64,000 bases of DNA from Acidaminococcus fermentans_A. GTDB lineage: Bacteria > Bacillota > Negativicutes > Acidaminococcales > Acidaminococcaceae. This document shows, piece after piece, positions 16,000 to 24,310 of this stretch. Position numbers and translations under genes: made by a program. The notes beneath the pieces were generated by a model. That model saw only the letters and a list, made by a program, of their open reading frames with translations, searched no databases and had not been told where the DNA came from. The stretch spans positions 124,001-188,000 of the forward strand of contig NZ_JBQOUY010000001.1 in the NCBI RefSeq assembly GCF_052216985.1. The letters run 5' to 3'. How positions within the stretch are numbered: the stretch's first letter is position 1; every line of letters starts with the position of its first letter.

Positions 16000-16964
16000 A
16001 TGATTGAAAGACGGACCGTAGGCATCGTCGGAGTCGGCCATGTAGGGCCCATGTGGCTTATTCCCTGGGGATGATGGGCGTGGCAGACGAGATCCTGCTC
16101 TGTGATAGCGATGAAAAGAAAGTCGCCAGTGAATGCAATGATTTGAATGATGCCGTCCCTTTCATGCCCAATCGGGTGGTTTACCGCTCTTCTGATTATG
16201 CCGGCCTGAAAGACTGTGAGATCATCGTCAATGCGGTAGGAGACATTTCCCTCTGCCGGAATTTCAACCGGGATGACGAACTGAAGAACAGCGTGATCCA
16301 GGTATCCGACTTCATCCCGAAGATCATGGATTCTGGCTTCAACGGGATCTTCGTCAACATCACCAATCCCTGTGATCTGATCACCTGCGAGATTGCCAGC
16401 CTGTCCGGCCTTCCCCGGTCCCAGGTAATGGGCACGGGTACCCTGCTGGATTCGGCACGGCTCTGCCACGCCCTCAGCGATGCCACCGGTCTTGACAGCC
16501 GCAGCTTCAACGCTTTTATGATCGGCCAGCATGGCAATGCCCAGTTCGTTCCCTGGTCCCTGATCCGTTTCTCTGGCATGACTGTGGACCAGTACGAAAA
16601 GGAAAGCGGACGGCCCTTTGACCGTTCCAAGATCCAGGAGCAGACCATCAAGGGGGGCTGGGTCACGGTTTCCGGCAAATGGTGTACGGAGTATGGGATA
16701 GCGGTGGCAGCGGCCACTCTGATACGGACCATCCTCCGGGATGAAAAACGGGTGCTCCCCTGTTCAGTAGAACTGGACGGGGAATATGGCCAGCAGGACC
16801 TGTTCATCGGTGTGCCGGCCGTGATCGGCAAGGAAGGGGTGGAAAAAGTCCTGGACTTGCCCCTGACCCCGGAAGAACAACAGCAGTTCGCCCAATGCGC
16901 AGCGGCCATCCGGGAAAATGTGGCCAAAGCATACGATGTGATCTTGAAAGAGAAGGGGGTGTGA
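16000..16964 (+). pseudogene. Frameshifted L-2-hydroxyisocaproate/lactate dehydrogenase
   Basis: An intact start (ATG 16000 behind TAAGGAGG) opens the NAD-binding Rossmann motif GIVGVGHVG. The frame then breaks at the GGG run at 16045-16047 and meets a stop 27 nt later. Adding one G restores GHVGAHVAYSLGMMG and joins the rest of the frame through 16964. The remainder is well preserved: GTGTLLDSAR, catalytic GQHGNAQF and about 300 residues of normal length. The short substrate-loop region (GDISLCRNFNRDDELK) favours L-2-hydroxyisocaproate dehydrogenase over classical LDH. It is either a recent one-base deletion or a homopolymer sequencing error. Confidence 0.85.
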
Positions 16965-16980
16965 ATTTTTTCACACCCCC
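16955..16980. terminator. Hairpin terminator at the dehydrogenase stop codon
   Basis: GGGGGTGTGA (16955-16964) pairs perfectly with TCACACCCCC (16971-16980) around ATTTTT. The stop codon TGA is inside the stem. This is hairpin A of the composite element at 16955-17224. Confidence 0.75.
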
Positions 16981-17224
16981 GGTCACTGGTCTCATGTCAC
17001 TGGTCACTGGCCGATGGAAAGAACCCGTGGCTGACGAGTTCTTTCGAATAAAAAATAGGACTATGCTTTTCTTTTAATCCGTTGCTTGTCTAGAGTTTTT
17101 CTAGAGAAGCAGGGACAAGCTAAAAGCGCGTCCGAGCCAGCATCATACAATGAAAGGCAGCCGCAACCCGGCTGCCTTCCATCGGCGTATGACGTATGAC
17201 AGGCTGTTGCGCATGCAACAGCCT
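16955..17224. repeat. Composite intergenic repeat, copy 1
   Basis: Between convergent genes. Order: hairpin A (16955-16980); four tandem 7-mers GTCACTG, GTCTCAT, GTCACTG, GTCACTG (16982-17009); CCGATGGAA (17011-17019); a core with a further GGCAGCC/GGCTGCC hairpin near 17155-17175; TTCCATCGG (17177-17185), the inverse of the first motif; inverted 7-mers GTATGAC twice (17187-17200); and hairpin B, GGCTGTTGC/GCAACAGCC (17201-17224). No ORF is credible. Four related copies occur downstream in this window. Confidence 0.8.
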
Positions 17225-17240
17225 CTTTTCTTTTTGCTGC

Positions 17241-18521
17241 TTATCCAAAGAACACGGTGATCAGATCTTCCAATGCCTTTTGGTCGGCAGCGCCCATGGT
17301 TTCCCGGGCGCTATGCATGGCCAAAAGGGCCACGCCGATATCCATGGTCCGGATGGGAGTCAGGGCCGAGGCCATGGACCCCAGGGTGGATCCGCCCTTG
17401 ATGTCGCTGCGGTTCACGAACAGCTGGCAGGGAATCTCATTGGCGGCACAGAGGCCCTTCACAATGGCCACCGCTTCCGCATCCCCGGCATAGGACTGGC
17501 TGCAGGCCTGTTTCAGCACCACCCCTTTGCCCAGGAGAGGCTTGTTGGTGATGTCGCATTTGTCCGTGTAATTGGGATGGAGGGCATGGGCCACGTCCAC
17601 GCTGAGCATGAAGCCATTGGCCATATCTTGGTACAGGGCTTCTTCCGTCAGCCCCAGTTTGGCATAGATCCGGTGGAGCAGGTTGTTCAGCACCAGGGAA
17701 TCCGCTCCCTGTTTGGTATTGCTGCCCACTTCCTCATTGTCGAACAGGCAGGCCACATGGAGGCCTTCCGTGCCCTTGCCGTTGATGATACCCTTCAGGC
17801 AGCCCATGCAGGAAGTCAGGTTGTCCAGCCGGCCGGAGGAGATGAATTCGTCCTGCAGCCCGAAGGTGCAACCTTCTTCCACCGGATAGGCGGACAGTTC
17901 AAAGGACAGGATGTCTTCCGGTTCCACCTGGAGCTCTTTGGCCAGGAAGTTGGTGAAGAAGTGCTTGTCCGCCGGGTCTTCTCCCAGCATGGTGGCCAGC
18001 GGCAGCACATCTTTCTGTTTATTCCATTTATACCCGTCATTCACTTCCCGGTTCATGTGGATGGCCAGGCTGGACATGCTCATGAGAGGCCGTTTGAAAT
18101 CCACCAAGTGAGTCTCAGGTCGGAAAGGATCCTCAGTCCGGGTAACGATCTTCCCGGCCAGGGACAGGGGGCGATCCATCCAGGTAGACACGATCATGCC
18201 GCCATATCCTTCCACGTTTAGGGTGCCGTAGCCCTGGGTGTTGACTTCGGCCGCCGGTTTCAGCCGGAAGCAGGGAAAATCCGTATGGGCGGCTGCGATC
18301 TTCAGTCCCCGGGATCCCGCCTTGCCGGTGCGGAAGGCAAACAGGGATGAATCGAAGCAGGTGACAAAATATTTGCTGTCCGGGTTCAGGGTCCAATCCT
18401 CTCCCAGGGACAGTTCAGCAAAGCCGTTGGCCAGCAGCAAGTCACGGCTAGCCGCCACCGTATGGTACGGGGACGTGCTCTTGTGGATCAGGTTCAGTAA
18501 TTCTTTCGTGGTTTGATTCAT
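17241..18521 (-). CDS. apeB: M18-family aminopeptidase
   Basis: A 426-residue cytoplasmic zinc aminopeptidase of the M18 (aspartyl aminopeptidase) family. It has the N-terminal STSPYHTV motif, AAHTDFPCFRLKP with the first zinc ligand, CLFDNEEVGS with the catalytic Glu pair, SVDVAHALHPNY, and the C-terminal DIGVALLAMHSARETMG. These enzymes trim acidic or other residues from peptide N-termini as dodecamers. ATG 18521 follows AGGAGG; length is normal. It is divergent from an amino-acid permease, suggesting a shared amino-acid theme. Confidence 0.93.
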   Translation of the reverse strand: MNQTTKELLNLIHKSTSPYHTVAASRDLLLANGFAELSLGEDWTLNPDSKYFVTCFDSSLFAFRTGKAGSRGLKIAAAHTDFPCFRLKPAAEVNTQGYGTLNVEGYGGMIVSTWMDRPLSLAGKIVTRTEDPFRPETHLVDFKRPLMSMSSLAIHMNREVNDGYKWNKQKDVLPLATMLGEDPADKHFFTNFLAKELQVEPEDILSFELSAYPVEEGCTFGLQDEFISSGRLDNLTSCMGCLKGIINGKGTEGLHVACLFDNEEVGSNTKQGADSLVLNNLLHRIYAKLGLTEEALYQDMANGFMLSVDVAHALHPNYTDKCDITNKPLLGKGVVLKQACSQSYAGDAEAVAIVKGLCAANEIPCQLFVNRSDIKGGSTLGSMASALTPIRTMDIGVALLAMHSARETMGAADQKALEDLITVFFG

Positions 18522-18540
18522 GGTGACACCTCCTGGGGCC

Positions 18541-18569
18541 ATTGTATCATAAGATACAAAATTATTCAA
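18541..18569 (-). promoter_or_regulatory. apeB promoter with overlapping dyad
   Basis: TTGAAT (18564-18569) and TACAAT (18541-18546) are spaced 17 bp apart. The perfect dyad TTGTATC-N4-GATACAA (18542-18559) covers the -10 and spacer and would place a bound repressor across the apeB promoter. The cognate regulator is unknown. Confidence 0.65.
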
Positions 18570-18607
18570 AAATTGTTTTATTTAACTAGCCAACTAAGAT
18601 CGGTACA

Positions 18608-18616
18608 TGGTATAAT
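18608..18616 (+). promoter_or_regulatory. Extended -10 promoter of the APC permease
   Basis: TGG-TATAAT (TATAAT at 18611-18616) lies 34 nt upstream of the start codon. No convincing -35 is seen. Confidence 0.65.
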
Positions 18617-18650
18617 GTCCCTATCATAGCAAAAGGAGGCATTCCAATCA

Positions 18651-20096
18651 ATGGACAACCAAGAAAAAACACAAAATGGCAGCAACAAAGTACTCACCTG
18701 GCAGGCGTTGGGACTGATGACCTTCACCTCCGTATGGGGGTTCGGGAACATCGTCAACGGCTATGCCAACCAGGGTCTCAAGGCCGTAGTCTCCTGGATC
18801 CTGATGTTCTCCCTCTATTTCATCCCCTACGTACTCATGGTAGGTGAGATGGGCTCCACCTTTAAAGACAGCAAAGGCGGCGTCTCCTCCTGGATCCGCT
18901 CCACCTCCGGAGCCAAACTGGCCTATTTCGCCGGCTGGACCTACTGGATCGTCCACATGCCCTATTTGGCCCAGAAGCCCCAGAACATGCTCATCGCTTT
19001 CGGCTGGGCCGTATTCCAGAACGGGAGCCTGACCAAGATGATCTCTCCTCTTGTCCTCCAGTCCATTGCTCTTGTGATTTTCTTTTTCTTCCTATGGTAC
19101 GCCTCCAAAGGAGTCAATGCCCTGAAACGGATCGGGGCCCTGGCCGGGAGCTTCATGTTCGTCATGAGCATCCTGTATATCCTGCTGGCCCTGGCAGCTC
19201 CTCACCTGACCACTGCCAAGACCTTCACCTACAGCCTCAACTGGGATACCCTGATGCCCACCTTCGATTTCGACTACATGACCACCCTGGGCATCCTGGT
19301 CTTCGCCGTAGGCGGCTGCGAACGGCTGAGCCCCTACGTGAACAACCTGCAGAAGCCTTCTTCAGAATACCCCAGATCCATGATCTTCATGGCCACCATG
19401 GTGGCGGTCACCGCCCTGTTGGGGACCTTTGCCATGGGACTGATGTTCGACCCTACCAACATCCCCAAGGACCTGATGATGAACGGGGCCTACTACAGCT
19501 TCTCCAAGCTGGGTGAATACTACGGCATCGGCCAGACCTTCGTGATCATCTACGCCATCTGCAATACCCTGGGACAGGCGGCCACCCTGGCCATTTCCAT
19601 CGACGCTCCCATCAAGATCCTGCTGGCGGACGTGGATCCCCAGTTCGTTCCCAAAGTGTTCACCAAAATGAATGCCAAGGGCGTGCCGGTCACCGGTTAC
19701 AAATTGACCGCCGTGCTGGTCTCCATCCTGCTGATCGTCCCGGCTCTGGGGATCGGAGACATGACCAGCCTGTACAACTGGCTGATCCGTCTGAACGCGG
19801 TGTGCATGCCGCTCCGGTACCTGTGGGTGTTCTTCGCCTACATGATGCTGAAGAAACAGGCAGACAAGTATGTGCCGGAATACCAGTTCGTTAAGAACCG
19901 GGGGCTGGGCATGCTGGCCGGGTTCTGGTGCTTCGCCTTCACCGCTTTTGCCTGCATCATGGGGATGTTCCCCCGGGGGGTCCAGAGCGGTACGGACACC
20001 TGGTACTTCCAGTTCGCCATGAACATCCTGACGCCACTGGTCCTGATTGGCATCGGATTCATCCTGCCGGAACTGGCGAAAAAGGAAAGGGCATAA
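18651..20096 (+). CDS. APC-superfamily amino-acid permease
   Basis: A 481-residue polytopic inner-membrane transporter with about 12 hydrophobic segments. The first segment carries the family-typical TFTSVWGFGNIVNG (helix-breaking Gly-rich region of TM1). It resembles the glutamate/GABA-antiporter and YjeM-like branch of the APC superfamily; the substrate cannot be assigned. RBS AAAGGAGG. It is divergent from the M18 aminopeptidase, so it may supply or export the amino acids released by peptide breakdown. Confidence 0.88.
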   Translation: MDNQEKTQNGSNKVLTWQALGLMTFTSVWGFGNIVNGYANQGLKAVVSWILMFSLYFIPYVLMVGEMGSTFKDSKGGVSSWIRSTSGAKLAYFAGWTYWIVHMPYLAQKPQNMLIAFGWAVFQNGSLTKMISPLVLQSIALVIFFFFLWYASKGVNALKRIGALAGSFMFVMSILYILLALAAPHLTTAKTFTYSLNWDTLMPTFDFDYMTTLGILVFAVGGCERLSPYVNNLQKPSSEYPRSMIFMATMVAVTALLGTFAMGLMFDPTNIPKDLMMNGAYYSFSKLGEYYGIGQTFVIIYAICNTLGQAATLAISIDAPIKILLADVDPQFVPKVFTKMNAKGVPVTGYKLTAVLVSILLIVPALGIGDMTSLYNWLIRLNAVCMPLRYLWVFFAYMMLKKQADKYVPEYQFVKNRGLGMLAGFWCFAFTAFACIMGMFPRGVQSGTDTWYFQFAMNILTPLVLIGIGFILPELAKKERA

Positions 20097-20102
20097 AAAC
20101 GA

Positions 20103-20143
20103 GGGGGTGTGAAAAAAATGATTCTTCATTTTTTCACACCCCC
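20103..20143. terminator. Bidirectional terminator between convergent genes
   Basis: GGGGGTGTGAAAAAAATGA (from 20103) pairs with TCATTTTTTCACACCCCC (to 20143), with A/T runs on both sides. It shares the GGGGGTGTGA arm with hairpin A of the composite elements but has no 7-mers. Confidence 0.88.
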
Positions 20144-20146
20144 TTT

Positions 20147-21802
20147 TCATCCCTGCCTGATGGTCGCCAGTTTGCCTGCGGCCTGGATCACACGGACAAA
20201 GGCGGGAGGCACTTCTCCCGGCTGCAGTGCCTGTCCGATCAGCCGGCCCAGGATCACCCCTTTATTGCTGTAGAGCCAGGCAAAATAATAGACCCAGACC
20301 GACCCCTTGTGAGGCTTTGCCTTATACAGAGGCCCTGGCGGGAAATCCTGGGGATCCAGCTGGAGCTTGTGGCAGGCTTTTTTCAGCATATCGTAGCTGG
20401 TCCGTCCGGCTGATCCATAGACCCCATGGATGATCCGGTCCAAGGCGGCCCGTTTTCCCTGCTGCAGCATGGTCCGGGCCAGATCCATTTCAAAACAGAC
20501 CCCATCGGTGAAATAGACCCCATGCTCTTTCAGATGGGCTTCTTTTACATCCGCATCATACAAAGCCACCACCGGGATCTTGAAATATTCCAGCAGTTTC
20601 TTGATCTTGGCAATGGAACTCTCTCCCCGGGCGTTGATGAGACAGATGCCATAATAGTCAAAAGGGATGCCCACCGTCTTTCCGAAAAGCTGGAAACAGC
20701 CATATTCCGTTTCCCCTTCTACCAAGATCACGCTCCGGGCGTAAAGGGCTTCCTTCACTTCCGGGAAATGCATGATCAAATGCTTCTCGATTTCCCGGCC
20801 TACGTGGAAACTAGATCCGCAGGCCGCTTTGACCGATCCCTTAGGATCCCGGTACAGCCGGAGGATGTTCCGGTAGTCATCGATCAGGGAGTCTGTGGAA
20901 TGGGTGACCACGAACAGCTGCCCACGGAGCCCGTCCAGGCCGAACAGGTCCTTCAGCAGGGCACAGAACTGGGGATCTTCATTATGGAGCAGCTGCTGGT
21001 AGTATTGGAGGATGGAACGCTGCATGTACGGGTGGAGATGGATCTCCGGTTCGTCGATGGAGATGATCAGAGGCAGGAACCGCCGGCCTCGGCCATCTGT
21101 GATAATATTATGTTCCAACGGCACCACCAGACTGTGGGCCATCAGATAGACCTGGGTGATCACCCGCAGGGCTGCCAGGGAGACGAATTTCAGATTGTCC
21201 GCCCGATGCCGGTTGCTGCGGCACAGGATCCGGGACAGATAGAAGATACATTCATAATAGGAAGAATCGTAATATCCTACATTGACTTCGTGCTGGATGT
21301 ATCGCTGTTCCTCCGGCGGAACCGTGCTGCAGTGGCTGGCTTCCCACTGGGAGAGGGATTTTTCCAGAGCCCGATAGACCTGGGGCCGCACGGACTGATC
21401 ATCCCGGCTGATGGCAGAATAGCTGACGTACCGCAGCCGGCGGATGTATTCCAGAGGGAGTTCTTCATTGGTATCTGCATTGTAGAGATGGGGACAGATG
21501 TCCGTCACCTTCATTTCCAGACGTACCCGGATCTCCTGGAGATGATCTGCTGGAGCATCGGCAAAATATTCTTCCTCCCCTTCCAGGAGATGGAGGGCCA
21601 GGGTGATCCGGATGGGCTGTTTGGGATCATGATAGTCGATCTCAGGAAGGGTCCAGGCACTGGCCATATAGGAAAGGAGCCGCAGGAAGCCGCTTTTGCC
21701 GATATCATTTTCCCCTACCAGGTAATTGGCCAGAGGATGGAAGGCCATGGTGATATCTTTGAAATTCCGATAATTCTGGATACGCATATGGGTTATATAC
21801 AT
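20147..21802 (-). CDS. OLD-family ATPase with TOPRIM nuclease domain
   Basis: A 551-residue protein. An N-terminal ABC/RecF-type ATPase shows Walker A GENDIGKSG, Walker B IISIDEPEIHLHP and the switch region VVTHSTDSLIDD. A C-terminal TOPRIM domain follows, with LVEGETEYGCFQLF and a later acidic DAD. This is a class 1 OLD architecture; P2 Old and relatives are ATP-driven nucleases, and several act in phage defence or DNA repair. No TIR, helicase or toxin partner is adjacent, so it is a stand-alone gene. ATG 21802 follows GGGAGG. An anti-phage role is possible but unproven. Confidence 0.88.
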   Translation of the reverse strand: MYITHMRIQNYRNFKDITMAFHPLANYLVGENDIGKSGFLRLLSYMASAWTLPEIDYHDPKQPIRITLALHLLEGEEEYFADAPADHLQEIRVRLEMKVTDICPHLYNADTNEELPLEYIRRLRYVSYSAISRDDQSVRPQVYRALEKSLSQWEASHCSTVPPEEQRYIQHEVNVGYYDSSYYECIFYLSRILCRSNRHRADNLKFVSLAALRVITQVYLMAHSLVVPLEHNIITDGRGRRFLPLIISIDEPEIHLHPYMQRSILQYYQQLLHNEDPQFCALLKDLFGLDGLRGQLFVVTHSTDSLIDDYRNILRLYRDPKGSVKAACGSSFHVGREIEKHLIMHFPEVKEALYARSVILVEGETEYGCFQLFGKTVGIPFDYYGICLINARGESSIAKIKKLLEYFKIPVVALYDADVKEAHLKEHGVYFTDGVCFEMDLARTMLQQGKRAALDRIIHGVYGSAGRTSYDMLKKACHKLQLDPQDFPPGPLYKAKPHKGSVWVYYFAWLYSNKGVILGRLIGQALQPGEVPPAFVRVIQAAGKLATIRQG

Positions 21803-21821
21803 GTACACACCTCCCGTCCAC

Positions 21822-21868
21822 AGCATAACAGGTTTTCACAGAATTGCAAAGAGCTTTTGTGGTACAAT
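21822..21868. promoter_or_regulatory. Divergent promoters for the OLD and SGNH genes
   Basis: Leftward: TTGCAA (21844-21849), 16-bp spacer, TATGCT (21822-21827). Rightward: an extended -10 TGG-TACAAT (TACAAT at 21863-21868), 40 nt before the SGNH start codon. Confidence 0.55.
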
Positions 21869-21908
21869 ACAGTAAGAATCCAACAATCTGAAAGAGAAGG
21901 TATCCCGC

Positions 21909-23282
21909 ATGTTTCCTATCATCCCTCCATTGTATCGTTCTCTCGCTGTTCTGCTGCTGGGCGCCGGTCTGTGCACCGGGACAGCTTGGGCGGCTCCTGT
22001 GCTGCCTCCGGCCCACCGTCCAGCGGTCCGGTCCGCCGTCCGGAAGGCCCCGGTCCTGCGCCGGAAACCCATTCCCCAGTTCACCACCCATTTCACCCAG
22101 GACCGCCCGGCTTCACTCCATCCCACCCTGCGCTGGAAGCCCATCCTGGGAACGGTCTATTACCGGATCCAGGTCTGGCTCCCCGATGGCTCTGCCTTGC
22201 CAGAAGAGCGGACCTATGTAGCAGGCTGCAGCCTGTCCCTCCCCCAGGGGACCCATGGCAATGTAAAGATCCGGGTCCAATCCTTCAATCTGGATGATAC
22301 GCCCCTTTCAGAGCCCTCCTCCCTGGAAAATGTGTATGTGTCTCCCCAAAAAAGAGAAGCCCTGTTCCCCGTGCCCCTCAGCCGGTTCAACAGCGGCAAC
22401 GGCACCACGCTCCTGTATCCTGTCTACAACTGGATTCCCCTCCACGGGATCCGGAACTATGAAGTGGAAGTGCTGAACACTGATGCAGTCTCTCCCGCCC
22501 GGGAAGCCTCCGACAGCCAGCTCCTGGAACGGGGCCGCTCCACGGGTTTCGACTGGTATGATGATGTCTCCCACTATGCTCCCTACACCATGTACTGGCG
22601 GGTCCGGGGCTTAGATGACAAAGGCGCTCCCGTGGGCCAATTCTGCCCGCCTCAGCCCATGACCGTCAATCCGGAAGCCGGCTATGAAGTCGGGACCCTG
22701 GGAGACAGCATTTCCCATGGCGGCGGAGACCTTTCCTATTCTCCCAGTGATTTTGCCTACAGCTACCAGTATTACCTGCCCTTCGACAGCATCAATCTGT
22801 CCCAGAGCGGAGATACCAGTGAAGCCACTCTGGAGCGGTTCGACCGGGATGTGCTGCCCTTCCATCCTCGGTATCTCATCATCATGACCGGCAGCAACAG
22901 CCTGCGGGGCTGGATCAGCGGAGAGAGCGTCATCGGCGATCTGAAGGGCATCCAGGACAAATGTGAAAACAATGGCATCACTCCGATTTTCATGACCCTG
23001 CCTCCAGTGAACCCGGCCAACATCAAGCTAGCTTTTGACGAACCCACGGCAGAAGGCTGGCGGGAAGAAATGGCCAAAGTGAACCGTTGGATCCGCAGCC
23101 TGCCTTGGTACATCGATTTGGGGACCCAGTTCGACGAAACCAGGGATCTTCCCACCCGGTATGCCCTGGACGGCCTCCACCTGAACTTCCGGGGAAAACG
23201 GCTGATGGCGCAGGCCATCACAGCACAGTGGGACGGGATCATGGCCAAGATCAAAGAAGCAAAGGAAAAAGAAGAGGAATAA
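21909..23282 (+). CDS. Exported SGNH/GDSL hydrolase
   Basis: A 457-residue secreted esterase-like protein. The signal peptide spans about residues 1-28 (LAVLLLGAGLCTGTAWA). A Pro/Arg-rich stretch and a roughly 180-residue beta-sandwich region with fibronectin-like WKPILGTVYYRIQVW and NYEVEVLN blocks follow. The SGNH domain has nucleophile block GTLGDSISHG (near residue 260), the Gly region NLSQSGDTS, the Asn block MTGSNSLRG and the DGLHLN block with catalytic Asp and His. Substrate is unknown; wall or polysaccharide O-acetyl groups are plausible. Confidence 0.88.
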   Translation: MFPIIPPLYRSLAVLLLGAGLCTGTAWAAPVLPPAHRPAVRSAVRKAPVLRRKPIPQFTTHFTQDRPASLHPTLRWKPILGTVYYRIQVWLPDGSALPEERTYVAGCSLSLPQGTHGNVKIRVQSFNLDDTPLSEPSSLENVYVSPQKREALFPVPLSRFNSGNGTTLLYPVYNWIPLHGIRNYEVEVLNTDAVSPAREASDSQLLERGRSTGFDWYDDVSHYAPYTMYWRVRGLDDKGAPVGQFCPPQPMTVNPEAGYEVGTLGDSISHGGGDLSYSPSDFAYSYQYYLPFDSINLSQSGDTSEATLERFDRDVLPFHPRYLIIMTGSNSLRGWISGESVIGDLKGIQDKCENNGITPIFMTLPPVNPANIKLAFDEPTAEGWREEMAKVNRWIRSLPWYIDLGTQFDETRDLPTRYALDGLHLNFRGKRLMAQAITAQWDGIMAKIKEAKEKEEE

Positions 23283-23285
23283 AAA

Positions 23286-23309
23286 AACTGCTGCGTAAAC
23301 GCAGCAGTT
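23286..23309. terminator. Bidirectional terminator between the SGNH gene and spoVS
   Basis: AACTGCTGCG (23286-23295) pairs with CGCAGCAGTT (23300-23309) across a TAAA loop, with A-run and T-run flanks. It serves both convergent genes. Confidence 0.92.
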
Positions 23310-23319
23310 TTTTTATTCC

Positions 23320-23580
23320 TCAGCGAGGTTCTACCAATAATTTGATGGCGGTCCGTTCTTCCCCATCGATGTTGATGTCGATGAATGCGGGGACACAAAC
23401 CAGATCCATCCCATGGGGAGCCACAAACCCGCGGGCAATGGCGATGGCCTTGACAGCCTGGTTCAAGGCACCGGCTCCAATGGCTTGGATCTCGGCTTTG
23501 CCGTTTTCTCTCAATACTCCTGCTAACGCACCTGCTACAGAATTCGGATTGGATTTTGTCGAAACCTTTAGTACATCCAT
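23320..23580 (-). CDS. spoVS: Stage V sporulation protein S
   Basis: An 86-residue AlbA-like nucleic-acid-binding protein, highly similar throughout to SpoVS (VLKVSTKSNPNSVAGALAGV, QAIGAGALNQAVKAIAIARG). SpoVS is needed for late sporulation in Bacillus but is also widespread in non-spore-formers, where its role is unclear. It is monocistronic, with RBS GGGGGAACGA before ATG 23580 and an AT-rich 170-nt upstream region holding its promoter. Confidence 0.96.
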   Translation of the reverse strand: MDVLKVSTKSNPNSVAGALAGVLRENGKAEIQAIGAGALNQAVKAIAIARGFVAPHGMDLVCVPAFIDINIDGEERTAIKLLVEPR

Positions 23581-23687
23581 GTTCGTTCCCCCTCATCTTA
23601 TTGTATGAAATTTGGAAAATGTTCATTCCGTTGTCTTTCAATTACACCTGTTAAGAGAAGAACGTTTCCAAAATTCAATTTATGGAT

Positions 23688-23693
23688 ATTATA
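23688..23693 (-). promoter_or_regulatory. spoVS -10 region
   Basis: TATAAT at 23688-23693 has TAACAA as a weak -35 at 17 bp. The surrounding 23581-23752 is markedly AT-rich compared with the rest of the window and holds no other feature I can support. Confidence 0.55.
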
Positions 23694-23752
23694 ACATACT
23701 TTTAAAGTTTTGTTACAGATTTTTTTATTTTCACAAAGTTTTTACCTGTTTT

Positions 23753-24310
23753 TTAACAGGATTCCTTTTTGAGGAAGTATAGAAGAAGCGCTGCAAGAGT
23801 TTTGGCATCAAAAATATCCTCTGTAAGGACCATTTGCTTCACTTTGTCCTCGGGAATCGATACCACTTCCAGGAATTCATCCGGGTCCGGATGCATTTTC
23901 CCCTGCTGCAGCCCTTCCGCCAGGAAAAGGTGGATAGTCTCGTTGGTGAATCCCGGTGTCGTCACAGTGGAGGTCAGTTTGGTCCAGCGGTCTGCCGTCA
24001 GCCCCGTCTCTTCAGATAGTTCCCGTTTGGCACTGGGCAGGATCTCTTCCCCTTTTTCCAGTTTCCCCGCCGGGATCTCATAGATCACCGAATGGACCGG
24101 ATACCGGTACTGTTTCACAAAGACCAGGCTCCCATCTTCCTTCACCGGCAGGATCCCCACCGCTCCCTGGTGCAGGATATATTCCCGGGTGGATTCATGG
24201 CCATTAGGCAGTTCGACTCGATCTACGAATAAATGGAGCAGCCGTCCTTCAAATGCCGTCCTGCTGGACAGCTGCTGTTCATCCAACTGTTTGTCATGCA
24301 TGGTTTTCAT
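23753..24310 (-). CDS. NUDIX hydrolase, ADP-ribose pyrophosphatase type
   Basis: A 185-residue cytoplasmic NUDIX protein. The Nudix box is complete: GKLEKGEEILPSAKRELSEETGLT (GX5EX7REUXEEXGU pattern). The preceding EYILHQGAVGILPV and QYRYPVHSVIYEIPAG motifs are typical of the ADP-ribose pyrophosphatase (NudF-like) branch, which splits ADP-ribose to AMP and ribose-5-phosphate. ATG 24310 lies inside the end of recN, downstream of AAGGAG; a GTG 6 nt upstream is an alternative. It is the last gene of the long asp23-recN operon. Confidence 0.9.
   Translation of the reverse strand: MKTMHDKQLDEQQLSSRTAFEGRLLHLFVDRVELPNGHESTREYILHQGAVGILPVKEDGSLVFVKQYRYPVHSVIYEIPAGKLEKGEEILPSAKRELSEETGLTADRWTKLTSTVTTPGFTNETIHLFLAEGLQQGKMHPDPDEFLEVVSIPEDKVKQMVLTEDIFDAKTLAALLLYFLKKESC

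Noticed and set aside
20147..23580. Defence island around the OLD gene
   Set aside because: Neighbours are an esterase, SpoVS and a permease; no other defence genes or mobility genes are present.
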